Under the pieces are notes generated by a model. That model was not told the origin of the DNA. It ran no database searches and saw only the letters and a list, made by a program, of their open reading frames with translations. Both the position numbers and the translations under genes were made by a program. A DNA stretch of 37,501 nucleotides. Origin: Leptolyngbyaceae cyanobacterium RM1_406_9. GTDB lineage: Bacteria > Cyanobacteriota > Cyanobacteriia > Elainellales > Elainellaceae. Of the stretch, positions 16,348 to 25,217 are shown one piece after another. Positions within the stretch are counted from its first letter, which is position 1. Each line of letters starts with the position of its first letter. The stretch lies in NCBI GenBank assembly GCA_012033355.1, contig JAAUQZ010000017.1:1-37501 (forward strand), in the 5' to 3' direction.

Positions 16348-18087
16348 GAAGGAATTGGTATAAAAATTTTACTTTTACTGGGGGTTAGAATTTCTTGTGA
16401 AGATACGGAAAAGTCCGTTTTTGTAAGCCATGATTGTAGGGTTGCTTCTAGCTGGAGTGTGAGAATTCCTGCCTTTAAGGGAACTTTATTGTTGTGCGAA
16501 ATGTCTACGAAGATACCTTGGGTGCTCTGCCGACTGACGTTCACTCAAAGGATAATTCATGGCTACTATCACGGTTACAACCACCGCAGACAGCGGATCT
16601 GGTTCACTGAGAGAAGCAATTTCCAAAGCCCAGTCGGGAGACACAATCAAGTTTTCGTCTAATCTTGCCAACCAAAAAATTACGCTAACTGGCGGACAGC
16701 TTACAGTCAAGCAAAGCATCACCCTTGATGGTTCAGGAGTGTCTAACTTAACCATTAATGGCAATAGCTCTACTCGAATACTCGCTGTCGAGAAGTTTCT
16801 CAACGTTAATATCAAGAACCTGAACTTCACCAACGGCCGTATTACAGGCGCGGGAGGCGCGGGCGAAGGTGGCGCAATTCAGGTGCGTGACTACAGCACC
16901 TTGACTGTAGAAAACAGCAAATTTACTAACAACAGCGCCAGCCGAGGGGGGCAATTCGTGTTGGCTATGGCGGCGGATTGACCGTGCGAGGCAGTACCTT
17001 TGACAGCAACGACGGCACCCTTTCAAACGATGGCTTTAGTGCTGGGGCGATCGCCACCTACGGGGCAGGTGGAGCCGCAGGCAAAGGCAAACTGGTGATT
17101 GAGAATAGCACCTTCACCAACAACAAAGGCGTGAACGGTGGAGCTATCTACAATCTACTAGGGCCGCTTACCATCAAAAACTCGGTTTTTAAGAACAACG
17201 CCAGCACCCGCGAAGGAGGAGCTATCTTCACCGATGGTGCTGATGGCGACGAACGAGATACGGTGGGCGGCAAAATCTTGATTGAGTCCAGCCAGTTTGA
17301 AGGCAACAAAGCCAAAGCGGGTGGAGGAGCGCTTTACCTGTGGACTTATAGAGGGGATGAAGCAATCATCAAGGACAGCACCATCCTGGGCAATTCTGTC
17401 GCCAAAGGTGGGCCAAACAACCTCGGACGCGGCGGCGGCATCGAGTTTGCTGGAAGTAAACTCACGATCGCCAATACAACCATTGCCAACAACACTTCCC
17501 CGGTGCAAGGTGGTGGACTGTGGGTCAACAACAACACTTCTGCCGTCACCATCACCAATTCCACCATTTCTGGCAACAAAGCCCTGGAAGATGCAGGTGG
17601 TGGAATGTTTATCAATACTTGGGACGGAAGACCCGTCAAAATTACCAACTCTACCATTGCCGACAACTTTGCCGGACGAGATGCAGGCGGCATCTGGACA
17701 GGTGGCAGCAACAGTGATGATGTCACCCTGACCAACACGCTTTTTTCAGGAAACGTCGCCGAAAAGACCAAACAGGGACACTCCAACTTCATCCTGCGAG
17801 AGGGCGGCGGCAACATTGTTGAAACTATTGTGGGCGGTAGAGGGCCCAAAGTTACATCAAATAGCCGTTATGTAAACGATGCAAATTTGAGTGGTTTGCA
17901 GAAGGTCGGAAATGACCTTGTACATCAGCTTTTGCCAAACAGCCCTGCAATCAACGCAGGTACAACTAACGGTGCGCCCACAACCGACCAAACTGGAATT
18001 TCGCGTAACGGCAAACCTGACGTTGGTGCGTATGAGGTGAGATCTCAAACGCCAACTCCGCTACCTAAAGAAGATACCTCCCCTGCC

Positions 18088-18186
18088 GTCCCTGAGCCTA
18101 TTATCCCTGAACCTCCCGCTGTCCCTGAGCCTGTTACCCCTGAACCTCCTGCTGCTCCTGAGCCTGTTACCCCTGAGCCTCCTGCT
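18088..18186 (+). repeat. Three tandem 33-bp repeats coding a Pro-rich linker
   Basis: Units start at 18088, 18121 and 18154 and encode VPEPIIPEPPA, VPEPVTPEPPA and APEPVTPEPPA. They form the linker between the beta-helix and the cadherin-like domain. In-frame units of this kind can expand or contract without breaking the protein. Confidence 0.85.
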
Positions 18187-18621
18187 CCTGCTGAGCCTCC
18201 TGTCGGTAATGATAAGCCCGTGACTCCACCTGATAGCGGCTCACCCACACTTCCTGATGCGGGCACTCCTGAACCGCTGATTGCCGAAGCAGATGTCATT
18301 ACTACTAAAGCCAATACTGCTGTCAAGATTGATGTTCTTGCTAATGATCAAATAGCGGGTGACTTTACTCTTGCGATTGGCGATCGCCCCACAAATGGAA
18401 CCGTCGCACTCGACAACAACGGTACACTAAACGATCTAACAGACGACTTCATTCGATACACCCCTGAAACCGATGTCGCAGGTGAGGATTCTTTCACTTA
18501 TCGGCTCAGTCGAAACGGCGAAAGCGTCTCTACAACTGTCAAAGTTACAGTCACCGAAGAGCCATCGTCGGAAAGCCCGTTGCCCAACAATCCACTGCCC
18601 AGCAATCCGTTACCCAATAAC

Positions 18622-18666
18622 CCAACTCCTGAAGTTCCGACTCCTGAAGTTTCAACTCCTGAAGTT
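18622..18666 (+). repeat. Three tandem 15-bp repeats coding a TPEV linker
   Basis: Three near-identical 15-base units encode PTPEV, PTPEV and STPEV ahead of the DUF4114 domain, preceded by an imperfect run of NPLP units. Confidence 0.8.
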
Positions 18667-19276
18667 CCAACTCCTGTTCAACCCAAGCCAAACTTGTTTA
18701 CCCAAACCAAACTAATCGATCTACGAAATGTTGATTTGGATAACAACAGTGAACTCGATTCGCAGGTGGCAGTAGAGTTTAGTGAAGTTGGCAGCAGTGC
18801 AGCTTACAACAACTCAGTTGGGCTGTACATTGTAGCGGATGAGTCAGGGTCCGTAGTTGACCCAGATAGCGACCAATTGATTCGTCCAGGAGAAACGGGC
18901 TACGCTGAGGCAGCACTCAAGCAACGGCTAGCGGATGTAGAACTCAATCGAGCGACAGGAGAGCTATCAGCTGCCTTAGAAACGGGAGTGCTTTTAGCGC
19001 CGTATATCGTCTCCAATGGCAACGCAGATCAGTTCCTCAGCCAAAACCCCAGCAACTCACAGAACAGTGATTCACTCAATGCTTTCTTTGCCTTTGGAGT
19101 GGCTAATCCTGACCAGAAGACTCACATCAAACTGCTCAACGACAATACCTTTGTTTTTGAGGATAAGTTAGGCGGAGGAGATCAGGATTTTAACGACTTT
19201 GCCTTCAAGCTAAATGTGCAGGGTGCTGCATAAAGTCAACTTTGGTCAAGGTATACACTAGTCATCTAAGCTAAAT

Positions 19277-19308
19277 AAAGGAGGCGGGGCGTTGCCTTGC
19301 CTCCTTTT
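19277..19308 (+). terminator. Intrinsic terminator after the surface protein
   Basis: AAAGGAGGC (19277-19285) faces GCCTCCTTTT (19299-19308), giving a G+C-rich stem followed by T residues, about 45 bases beyond the stop codon at 19233. Confidence 0.75.
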
Positions 19309-19313
19309 GTATT

Positions 19314-19408
19314 TATAGCTGTAGTCAGCTAGGTCAGGACAGGGACATTTGGGTGGCGCGGCTCCGCCGCGCCACCCAAATGTCCTAATCAATATGGCTA
19401 CCGCTATA
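19314..19408. mobile_element. MITE-like hairpin element, TATAGC ends (copy 1)
   Basis: A 95-bp element with ends TATAGC (19314-19319) and GCTATA (19403-19408). The extended ends TATAGCTGTAGTCA and, reversed, TATAGCGGTAGCCA agree at 12 of 14 positions. The centre is a perfect 20-bp stem (19343-19362 against 19366-19385) with a 3-base TCC loop. Its right end provides the last codons and the stop of the DUF411 gene. No coding capacity, so movement would need a transposase in trans. Copy 2 at 21298-21390 has the same build with a different stem sequence. Confidence 0.7.
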
Positions 19409-19903
19409 GAATGAGTAATGGTTGAAAACTTCTGAATTTCTTTGTTTGTCAAACGAGAATACGGTATAGGACTCTCGCTCATCTCCAGATTCCATGCCCG
19501 GTGTGCCGACTGGCATTCCTGGAACAGTGATTCCTGTCACGGTCGGCTGCTCTGCTAGCAATCGTTTAATTTCTTCAGCGGGCACGTGTCCTTCAACGAC
19601 GTATCCGTCAACAATCGCAGTATGGCAAGAGGTAAGTTGATCTGGAACCCCATATTGCTGTTTGAGACTATCTACATCAGGGGTGGGCACGTTATTGGTT
19701 TGAAAGCCCTGAGCCTCTAGATGCTCTATCCATCCGCTACAGCAGCTACAGGACGGGTCTCGATAAATTGTGATTTCAGGCAATTCTGAGGACGCTCTTG
19801 CACTGGTGGTTGTTAGCACCATAACAGCGGCGATCGCCACCCAACACGAGACAATCAGCTTAATATATCGATGCACACGAGAAAATATGACTTTCATCAT
19901 CAT
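19385..19903 (-). CDS. DUF411 family secreted metal-binding protein
   Basis: A 172-residue protein with an N-terminal hydrophobic signal region (IKLIVSCWVAIAAVMVLTTT, cleavage near SARAS), so exported. The DUF411 domain follows: ITIYRDPSCSCCSGWIEHLE with C52, C54 and C55, then LTSCHTAIVDGYVVEGHVPA with a fourth Cys and histidines, and TVPGMPVGTPGMES with metal-friendly methionines. DUF411 proteins are often found with copper or other metal resistance genes, so a copper-related periplasmic role is plausible; no such genes are next to it here. The final residues YSGSHID and the stop lie in the right arm of the MITE-like element, so the native C terminus has probably been replaced. Confidence 0.88.
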   Translation of the reverse strand: MMMKVIFSRVHRYIKLIVSCWVAIAAVMVLTTTSARASSELPEITIYRDPSCSCCSGWIEHLEAQGFQTNNVPTPDVDSLKQQYGVPDQLTSCHTAIVDGYVVEGHVPAEEIKRLLAEQPTVTGITVPGMPVGTPGMESGDERESYTVFSFDKQRNSEVFNHYSFYSGSHID

Positions 19904-20000
19904 TTGTTATTAGGATTGGGTCTGTAGCAATCCTAAATGATTGTGAAGGTGCCTATCATGATTGACGAAGTTTTTTGTCCCGATGCACAGTCATCAAATT

Positions 20001-20875
20001 TTATAGCGGCCACACTCTAGGATTACAGCTAGGACGATTCAAATAAGTTAGTCGCATTAGGTGCCAAACTTTCATCAGCCAGCGTCGGGCTTCCAGACTT
20101 GAGTAGCCCCTATAACGGCAGAGAATTCCCGACATCAAACGGGTTACGCCAACTTTGCTGGAGCGATCGCCTTCATCTTCACTCTTTTTTTTCCAGAACT
20201 GCCGAGCTTTGTCTATCACCTCGTCAGATGGCGGTCGCCCCACCAACGCAAAACTAGCCACCACCGGACAACCCGCTAATCCATTTGAACTGGTGAGCAT
20301 TTCAGAGCCGCCCTGGAGCCACTGGGGGTCTACCCACAGCAGTTTCCCGCTTTGCCAGACCTGGGTGTGCGATCGCCACTCACCGCTAGCAAATTTCTCG
20401 CCTCTAGCGCTGCGTCCCAGTCGAGTAATCTCCCAGCCGAGCCAGAGTGAATTTTCAGCCAGATCAACTCGCAAGTTTTGATGGTAGTTTGCCCCATCAA
20501 ACACAATGGTTTCCTGAGGCAACCACTCTAAACAAGCTCCTGCGGCAACTTGAAGATGGGTGGACTGCCTTGCCTCTAAACCGTTGCTGCGATACACCTT
20601 AGCGGCAGCAGCAGTAGTGATCAGCGCCTGGGCTTGAGGATGCAGGGAAACGTTGAGAGAGAGCGATCGCCCCCCACAATTCCCCCAGCTGTATGCAAAA
20701 TCACGCTATGGCAAACCTCGGAACCTTCTGGATAAAACGGCCGCTGCACCTTGAGCGGTGCCTGGGCAAAGGCGCGACCCAGTTGAGTAGCCCCTTCACG
20801 TTGGGCAAACTCTAGCTGTAGGTTGCCCTGCCAGCCTGCCAACGAGTCTGAGCTTGATTTAAGAATTTGATTCAC
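20001..20875 (-). pseudogene. ureD: Urease accessory protein UreD, frameshifted
   Basis: UreD works with UreF and UreG to deliver nickel to apo-urease. The N-terminal part reads LQLEFAQREGATQLGRAFAQ, APLKVQRPFYPEG, VCHSVILHTAGGIVGGDR and then loses frame. The C-terminal part (from about 20660 down to 20001) carries LSLNVSLHPQAQALI, VYRSNGLEARQSTHLQVAAG, ACLEWLPQETIVFDGA and the usual end. The shift lies in 20655-20675, where (GA)4 and a C6 run sit side by side; the span is one base short of a whole number of codons. The start is taken as GTG at 20875 (NQILKSSSDSLAGW), because an upstream ATG would overlap the divergent gene. No other urease gene is in the window. It is either a sequencing error or a recently broken gene. 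Confidence 0.88.
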
Positions 20876-20883
20876 AGCAAAAC

Positions 20884-21315
20884 ATGACAACACGACGAGG
20901 CGAGGTACTGGTTGCAATTCTCAATGACGTGCAGGATATGACAATTGCCCGTGAACAGCACTGGTATCGCATTCCCAGCGAAAGCGTTGAGAAGTTTTTG
21001 AAGCAACACTGGCCCCCAGAGTGGTTAGCGTTCTATCAAACCAAAGTGTTTGGAGATGAGGCTTACGCTGTGAATCACTATGCCCGTGTTCAGAATATTT
21101 GTAAAGTCTGTCGCTGTGAATTGTTTCCTGATGAAGCGTTAAATGAGAAGTCTCAGAAACAATATTACAAGTTGGAAATTTCTGATTTGCAGCGATTGGA
21201 GGTGCCTGTTGGGAGCGATCGCCGCCGCAGAATTCACTTCATTCCAACCACGCTAGAAAAGCTAAAAACCGCAGTTAATATTAGCGACTTATCTAGTTAT
21301 AGCAATCCTAAGTAG
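20884..21315 (+). CDS. Conserved cyanobacterial protein, apparently C-terminally truncated
   Basis: A 143-residue protein of a family recalled from cyanobacteria: TRRGEVLVAILNDVQDMTIA, REQHWYRIPSESVEKFL, WPPEWLAFYQTKVFGDEAYA, RRRRIHFIPTTLEKLKTAVN. In full-length relatives, as I recall them, this section is followed by a further domain (sometimes an endonuclease-like DUF559 segment). Here it stops just after INISDLSSYSNPK. The last codons TAT AGC AAT CCT AAG TAG lie in the left end of MITE-like copy 2, so the insertion probably cut the gene. Its start lies only 8 bases from the start of divergent ureD. Function unknown; a DNA-related role is possible. The surviving part may not be functional. 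Confidence 0.6.
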   Translation: MTTRRGEVLVAILNDVQDMTIAREQHWYRIPSESVEKFLKQHWPPEWLAFYQTKVFGDEAYAVNHYARVQNICKVCRCELFPDEALNEKSQKQYYKLEISDLQRLEVPVGSDRRRRIHFIPTTLEKLKTAVNISDLSSYSNPK

Positions 21316-21390
21316 GTTGTGAAAGGCGCACCCCGGAGGGGTGCGCCTTTCACAACCCGCTCGTCCTACAGCCTATTTAGGCTGGCTATA
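21298..21390. mobile_element. MITE-like hairpin element, TATAGC ends (copy 2)
   Basis: A 93-bp element from TATAGC (21298-21303) to GCTATA (21385-21390). The centre is a perfect 20-bp stem (21315-21334 against 21338-21357) with a GGA loop, the same geometry as copy 1, but with a different stem sequence. The right side also holds AGCCTATTTAGGCT. It truncates the preceding gene. Bases 21391-21527 show no gene. Confidence 0.7.
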
Positions 21391-21527
21391 GTTGTGTATA
21401 TATATGATTCAATGACACTGACCTAAGGGAGCAAGACCTGCGACGAATAGAGGAAGCTAGAGCTTGGTAACGAGGGATTCGATATAGCGTTCAACTTTCC
21501 TAGCCAAAGCTTCCAGAAAAGAATTAA

Positions 21528-21740
21528 CACCCAGTAACCGAATGTCACAGGTTGTCATCTCATTCTGAATCTGAGAATCAGGTTGCGAATGTTTCAATTG
21601 AAGCGTATGAAGAAAACAGAAATACTGCACTGGTTGAGGCTCAAGGCTGGGTTATGGGAAGGGACGGGGAAATCGTTCTTACGGCAACACCCCCTACTGT
21701 TATGCCTCAGAATTCATGGCAGAATTTAGGTGATTGTTAA
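21528..21740 (+). pseudogene. C-terminal remnant of a filamentous-hemagglutinin-type (TPS) exoprotein
   Basis: An open frame begins after a stop at 21525-21527 with no proper start upstream, and reads NTALVEAQGWVMGRDGEIVL followed by TATPPTVMPQNSWQNLGDC. This is the characteristic tail of cyanobacterial two-partner-secretion exoproteins (pattern: EAQGW...G...L.A..PT..P...W......C). The rest of the exoprotein, normally over a thousand residues with an N-terminal TPS domain, is absent. It overlaps the start of the CHAT gene by 11 bases, the order in which these genes are usually found together, so it marks where the exoprotein once stood. The nearby MITE-like element may have taken part in the deletion. 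Confidence 0.65.
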
Positions 21741-24420
21741 GCGCTCGAATAAAGTTGTTTCGGGAGGGAAAAAGGTGAGAAGTAGCCGCTCCAAACAATT
21801 CCGCTTACTCCGACGCTTGCTGAAATCGATGCGAGTAGGAATGCAGCGTCTGGCAGCGCCGCTGTTTCTAGCAGTTCTATTTTTAGGAGCGGCGATTTTA
21901 CCGACTGTTGCTCATGCTGTGGTTGCAAGTTCCGTCGTTCAGAGTTTGCCCAATGCGGAAACGCTAGATCAACAGGGGCGGCAACTTTACCAGACAGGGC
22001 GATTTGCTGATGCGGTTTCGATTTGGCGACGGGCAGCCAGTGCATTTCAAGGGACGGGTGAGCCGTTGGGGCAGGCAATGGTGTTGAGTAATCTTTCCCT
22101 GGCTTATCAGCAGCTTGGACAGTGGGATGAGGCAGAAACTAGCATTCAGCAGGCGATCGCCCTTCTCACTTCTATTTCTCGCCCGGGGCAGCCGATTCTC
22201 GCTCAGGCTTTAGATGTTCAGGGTCAATTGTATCTATCACGCGGACGGGCTGAGACTGCGATTGAAATCTGGCGGCAGGCGGCTGAGATTTACACGCAAT
22301 TAGAAGACAACACTCGATTAACGCGCAATCAGATCAACCAGGCTCAAGCACTGCAAACACTGGGATTTTACCGTCAAGCACAAGAGCAGTTGCGTGAGAT
22401 TGAACAAACGCTAAAAAGTCAGCCCGACTCTGTGCTAAAAGTGACTGGACTGCGGAGTTTGGGTAATGTTTTGCGGGTCATGGGTGATTTAGAAGGATCA
22501 CAGCAGGTGTTGCGGCAGAGTTTTGCGATCGCTGAATCCATTTCAGATGCTCAAGCCATGAGTGATACATTGCTTAGTCTGGGTGATGTGGCTCGAACTC
22601 AGCAGGATTATCCGGCAGCTTTGACGTTTTACCAGCAGTCCACTGAGACAGCCCCTACCCCCCTATCTCGAATCTCGGCTCAACTGCGTCAGCTTAATCT
22701 GCTGCTGGAACGGCAGCAAGAAGATGAACCGCTAGCAGATGAATGGTTTAACACGGCGGAAGACTTGTTGCCTCAAATTCTCCAGCAGCTTGCAGATCTG
22801 CCTGTGAGTCGTAGAGCGGTTTATGCTCGAATTGGTTTGGCAGAGAGTTTGCTGAAGTTGGAGAGTGCGAATGGATACGCTCAAGCGGTTGAACTTTTGA
22901 CTGTGGCGGTGCAGCAAGCCAGGGAATTGGAGGATCTGCGGGCAGAGGCGTATGCACTGGGCGTGTTGGGGGAAGTCAACGAACGCTCTCAACAGTGGGA
23001 TGAGGCGGAGAATTTGACCCAGGAAGCGCTGTTTATTGCCCAGCAGATTAATGTACCTGACCTTGCCTATCGGTGGCAGTGGCAGTTGGGGCGGTTGTTG
23101 AAGCAGCGAGGGGATGAGGACGGGGCGATCGTTGCTTATCAAACAGCCGTCGAAAACCTTAATTTAGTTCGCAATGACCTACTTTCTGTTGATTCAGAGG
23201 TACAGTTCTCATTTCGGAATGATGTAGAGCCTGTCTATCGAGAACTGGTAGAACTGTTGATCACCAGCGGCAACCGTAACGAGGTGAGGCAGGATTATCT
23301 AGAACAGGCAATTCGTCAGGTGAATGCGCTTCAGGTGAGTGAACTGGAGAATTTTTTGCGCTGTAACTTGGCGATCGCCACAGAGATTCCTGATGTTGAC
23401 CCAACGGCCGCAATTTTTTATCCAATCGTGCTGCCCAATCAGCTAGCGGTAATTCTTAGATTGCCGGAATCTGAACCGCTACAGGTTCAAATCAATCCAA
23501 TTGCTCAAGATCAGGTTGAACAAACTTTAGATCAGTTAAGACGAGAGTTAGGTCAAAGGTTTGTAACTCCAGAAGGAGAAGCTTTATCTCAACAGGTTTA
23601 TGACTGGCTGATTCGCCCTTTTAGCTCAGCGTTGGCAGCTAGCAATGTGAAAACCCTGGTGTTTGTTTTAGACGGCGCATTACGCAACGTCCCAATGGCG
23701 GCCCTGCACGATGGACAGCAATATTTGATTGAACAGTATGCGATCGCCCTCACTCCTGGCTTGCAGCTTATTGCCCCCGAACCACTCACCAAAATTCAAC
23801 TCAATGCACTCACCTTTGGGCTTTCTGAGATTAGAAATAACTTCCCACCTCATCAAGACTTTGCTCCTCTCCAAAATGTAGAAACAGAACTACAGGTGAT
23901 TCAATCTCAAATTCCAAGTCAGATCTTTCTGAATCAACAGTTTACTCAAACCACTCTGCAAGAGCAGGTCAGCACTGAGCCGTTTTCTGTAGTTCACCTG
24001 GCCACACACGGACAGTTTAGTTCTGACCCACAGCAAACCTTTGTTTTGGCATGGGATGGTCAAATTGATGTCAACACCTTAAGCAGCATCTTGCAGCGTC
24101 GCGATCAAAGTCAAACAGAGGCGATCGAACTCCTGATCATGAGTGCTTGTCAAACAGCCGATGGTGATGATCGGGCTACGTTAGGGCTAGCTGGAATTGC
24201 CGTGCGGTCGGGCGCACGCAGCACAATTGCCTCACTTTGGAATATTGACGATCGGGCCACCGCAGAGCTAATCAATCGCTTTTATCAGGAGTTAGCCAGT
24301 CCGGGGACAATGATTACCAGAGCCGAGGCGCTTCGCCGCGCCCAGGTTGCGCTGATTCAGTCTGGTTATGTAGAGCCTCTGTTTTGGTCGCCCTATGTTT
24401 TAGTTGGAAATTGGCTGTGA
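21730..24420 (+). CDS. Secreted TPR-CHAT domain protein (caspase-like)
   Basis: An 896-residue protein. After a basic start, residues about 35-63 are hydrophobic (QRLAAPLFLAVLFLGAAILP, then AHA), a signal peptide for export. Residues about 75-470 are TPR repeats (AMVLSNLSLAYQQLGQWDEA; ALDVQGQLYLSRGRAETAIE; YALGVLGEVNERSQQWDEAE). The C-terminal third is a CHAT domain with both catalytic residues: H760 in VVHLATHGQF and C807 in LLIMSACQTA, followed by GLAGIAVRSGARSTIASLWN and the terminal FWSPYVLVGNW. CHAT proteins are cysteine proteases of the caspase/gingipain fold, activated by partners through TPR. The GTG start at 21730 overlaps the exoprotein remnant; an internal ATG near 21829 (MRVGMQRL) is an alternative that better fits a short signal peptide. 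The 3' end overlaps convergent DUF928 by 21 bases. Confidence 0.9.
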   Translation: MIVKRSNKVVSGGKKVRSSRSKQFRLLRRLLKSMRVGMQRLAAPLFLAVLFLGAAILPTVAHAVVASSVVQSLPNAETLDQQGRQLYQTGRFADAVSIWRRAASAFQGTGEPLGQAMVLSNLSLAYQQLGQWDEAETSIQQAIALLTSISRPGQPILAQALDVQGQLYLSRGRAETAIEIWRQAAEIYTQLEDNTRLTRNQINQAQALQTLGFYRQAQEQLREIEQTLKSQPDSVLKVTGLRSLGNVLRVMGDLEGSQQVLRQSFAIAESISDAQAMSDTLLSLGDVARTQQDYPAALTFYQQSTETAPTPLSRISAQLRQLNLLLERQQEDEPLADEWFNTAEDLLPQILQQLADLPVSRRAVYARIGLAESLLKLESANGYAQAVELLTVAVQQARELEDLRAEAYALGVLGEVNERSQQWDEAENLTQEALFIAQQINVPDLAYRWQWQLGRLLKQRGDEDGAIVAYQTAVENLNLVRNDLLSVDSEVQFSFRNDVEPVYRELVELLITSGNRNEVRQDYLEQAIRQVNALQVSELENFLRCNLAIATEIPDVDPTAAIFYPIVLPNQLAVILRLPESEPLQVQINPIAQDQVEQTLDQLRRELGQRFVTPEGEALSQQVYDWLIRPFSSALAASNVKTLVFVLDGALRNVPMAALHDGQQYLIEQYAIALTPGLQLIAPEPLTKIQLNALTFGLSEIRNNFPPHQDFAPLQNVETELQVIQSQIPSQIFLNQQFTQTTLQEQVSTEPFSVVHLATHGQFSSDPQQTFVLAWDGQIDVNTLSSILQRRDQSQTEAIELLIMSACQTADGDDRATLGLAGIAVRSGARSTIASLWNIDDRATAELINRFYQELASPGTMITRAEALRRAQVALIQSGYVEPLFWSPYVLVGNWL

Positions 24421-25217
24421 GGTGCAGCAGTTAAGTAAGGGGAAATTGGCGATCGCCCCCAGCCCAACAGACTCCAGCAAGCTAGCCCAATCCGCCTGCA
24501 TTGCAGAATTTGGGCTACTAAGATGCAACGTGGCTAGCTCAGTCAACGCCTCATGCCAAATGCCATAATTGGCATACACTCTAACTCGTTCTTGAGGTGA
24601 TGTTGCGGCGATGAGTTGGCGAGTTAGGGCTGAATCGGGCTGAATGCGTTTAACAAATCCTTCTACGGCTGGATCTTGTCCCGGTTCGCCAGTCAGCACA
24701 ATTTGAAAGATCCAGCGATGCACTCGATCCACTTCCAGCGGCTGAGTAGGTCGAACACCAACAATCCCAGACTCACCGCTGAGGGCGACCTGTTCTCGAT
24801 AAACAGGACGTTGATTATTATCCACCAGTACAAATTCTGCGGAGACAGCAGAGGTTTCTAATTCAGGTACGTAAAACCAGAAAGTAGGCAGTTCATCAAC
24901 GGTCAACGCTAACAGTGAGTCTGGCTCAGAACAGTCTTGCGTTTGATTGATGAGCGGTTCGCTGCCCGGTACTAGCGCAACTAATCGACTCAAACAAGAG
25001 CCAGGAGCGCGAGAACCCGTTGAAGTTTGGTTTGCAGGCCTGCTGTGTCTTCAAAGCCATCCGCTGGCGATGAGTTAAAAACCAGAGGTTCAATTGTAGG
25101 ACTAGGGGAAGGATTCCCCTGTGCCCAAACTGATGCAGGCTGTAAATCCCCATCGGTTAGCATTACAGCTAATACAATTGTCCAAAATGAGCGATGAAGC
25201 AATAGAATCTTGTTCAT
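24400..25217 (-). pseudogene. DUF928 family secreted protein, frameshifted
   Basis: The N-terminal section starts at ATG 25217 (MNKILLLHRSFWTIVLAVML), a signal peptide ending near SVWAQ, and is translationally coupled to the gene before it by an ATGA overlap. After DGFEDTAG the frame is lost near 25036-25044 (GGCC). In the next frame it continues PANQTSTGSRAPGSCLSRLV and then the typical DUF928 body: ALTVDELPTFWFYVPEL, AEFVLVDNNQRPVYREQVAL, and GIWHEALTELATL. The span is one base short of whole codons, so one base appears to be missing. DUF928 proteins are exported, of unknown function, and frequently accompany CHAT and TPS genes in cyanobacteria. A restored gene would code about 272 residues. 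Confidence 0.82.

Larger units (their letters stand above)
16559..19233 (+). pseudogene. Large beta-helix/DUF4114 surface protein, split by a one-base frameshift
   Basis: The first frame (16559-16981) starts MATITVTTTADSGSGSLREA and gives the opening coils of a right-handed parallel beta-helix. It shifts at a run of six G (16946-16951). The frame that is open from there reads GAIRVGYGGGLTVRGSTFDS and continues the same repeats to 19233, so one missing base splits one gene of about 891 residues. Order: beta-helix with repeated ITNSTISGNKA-type coils, a Pro-rich linker of three 11-residue repeats, a cadherin/Ig-like domain (EADVITTKANTAVKIDVLAN), a second linker with 5-residue TPEV repeats, and a C-terminal DUF4114 domain ending FEDKLGGGDQDFNDFAF. 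There is no signal peptide; such proteins are often exported by type I secretion. Adhesin or extracellular matrix role is likely but unproven. AAAGGA precedes the ATG. Confidence 0.85.

Noticed and set aside
17346-17849. 167-codon reverse frame opposite the beta-helix repeats
   Set aside because: Mirror of coding repeats with no independent support.
18045-18326. Gly/Ser-rich reverse frame and possible repeat array (CRISPR-like) in the surface-protein gene
   Set aside because: It is the complement of the in-frame Pro-rich linker; units are contiguous, without spacers.
20876-20917. Upstream ATG for ureD at 20917
   Set aside because: It would overlap the divergent gene start at 20884; UreD homologues begin closer to the GTG at 20875.
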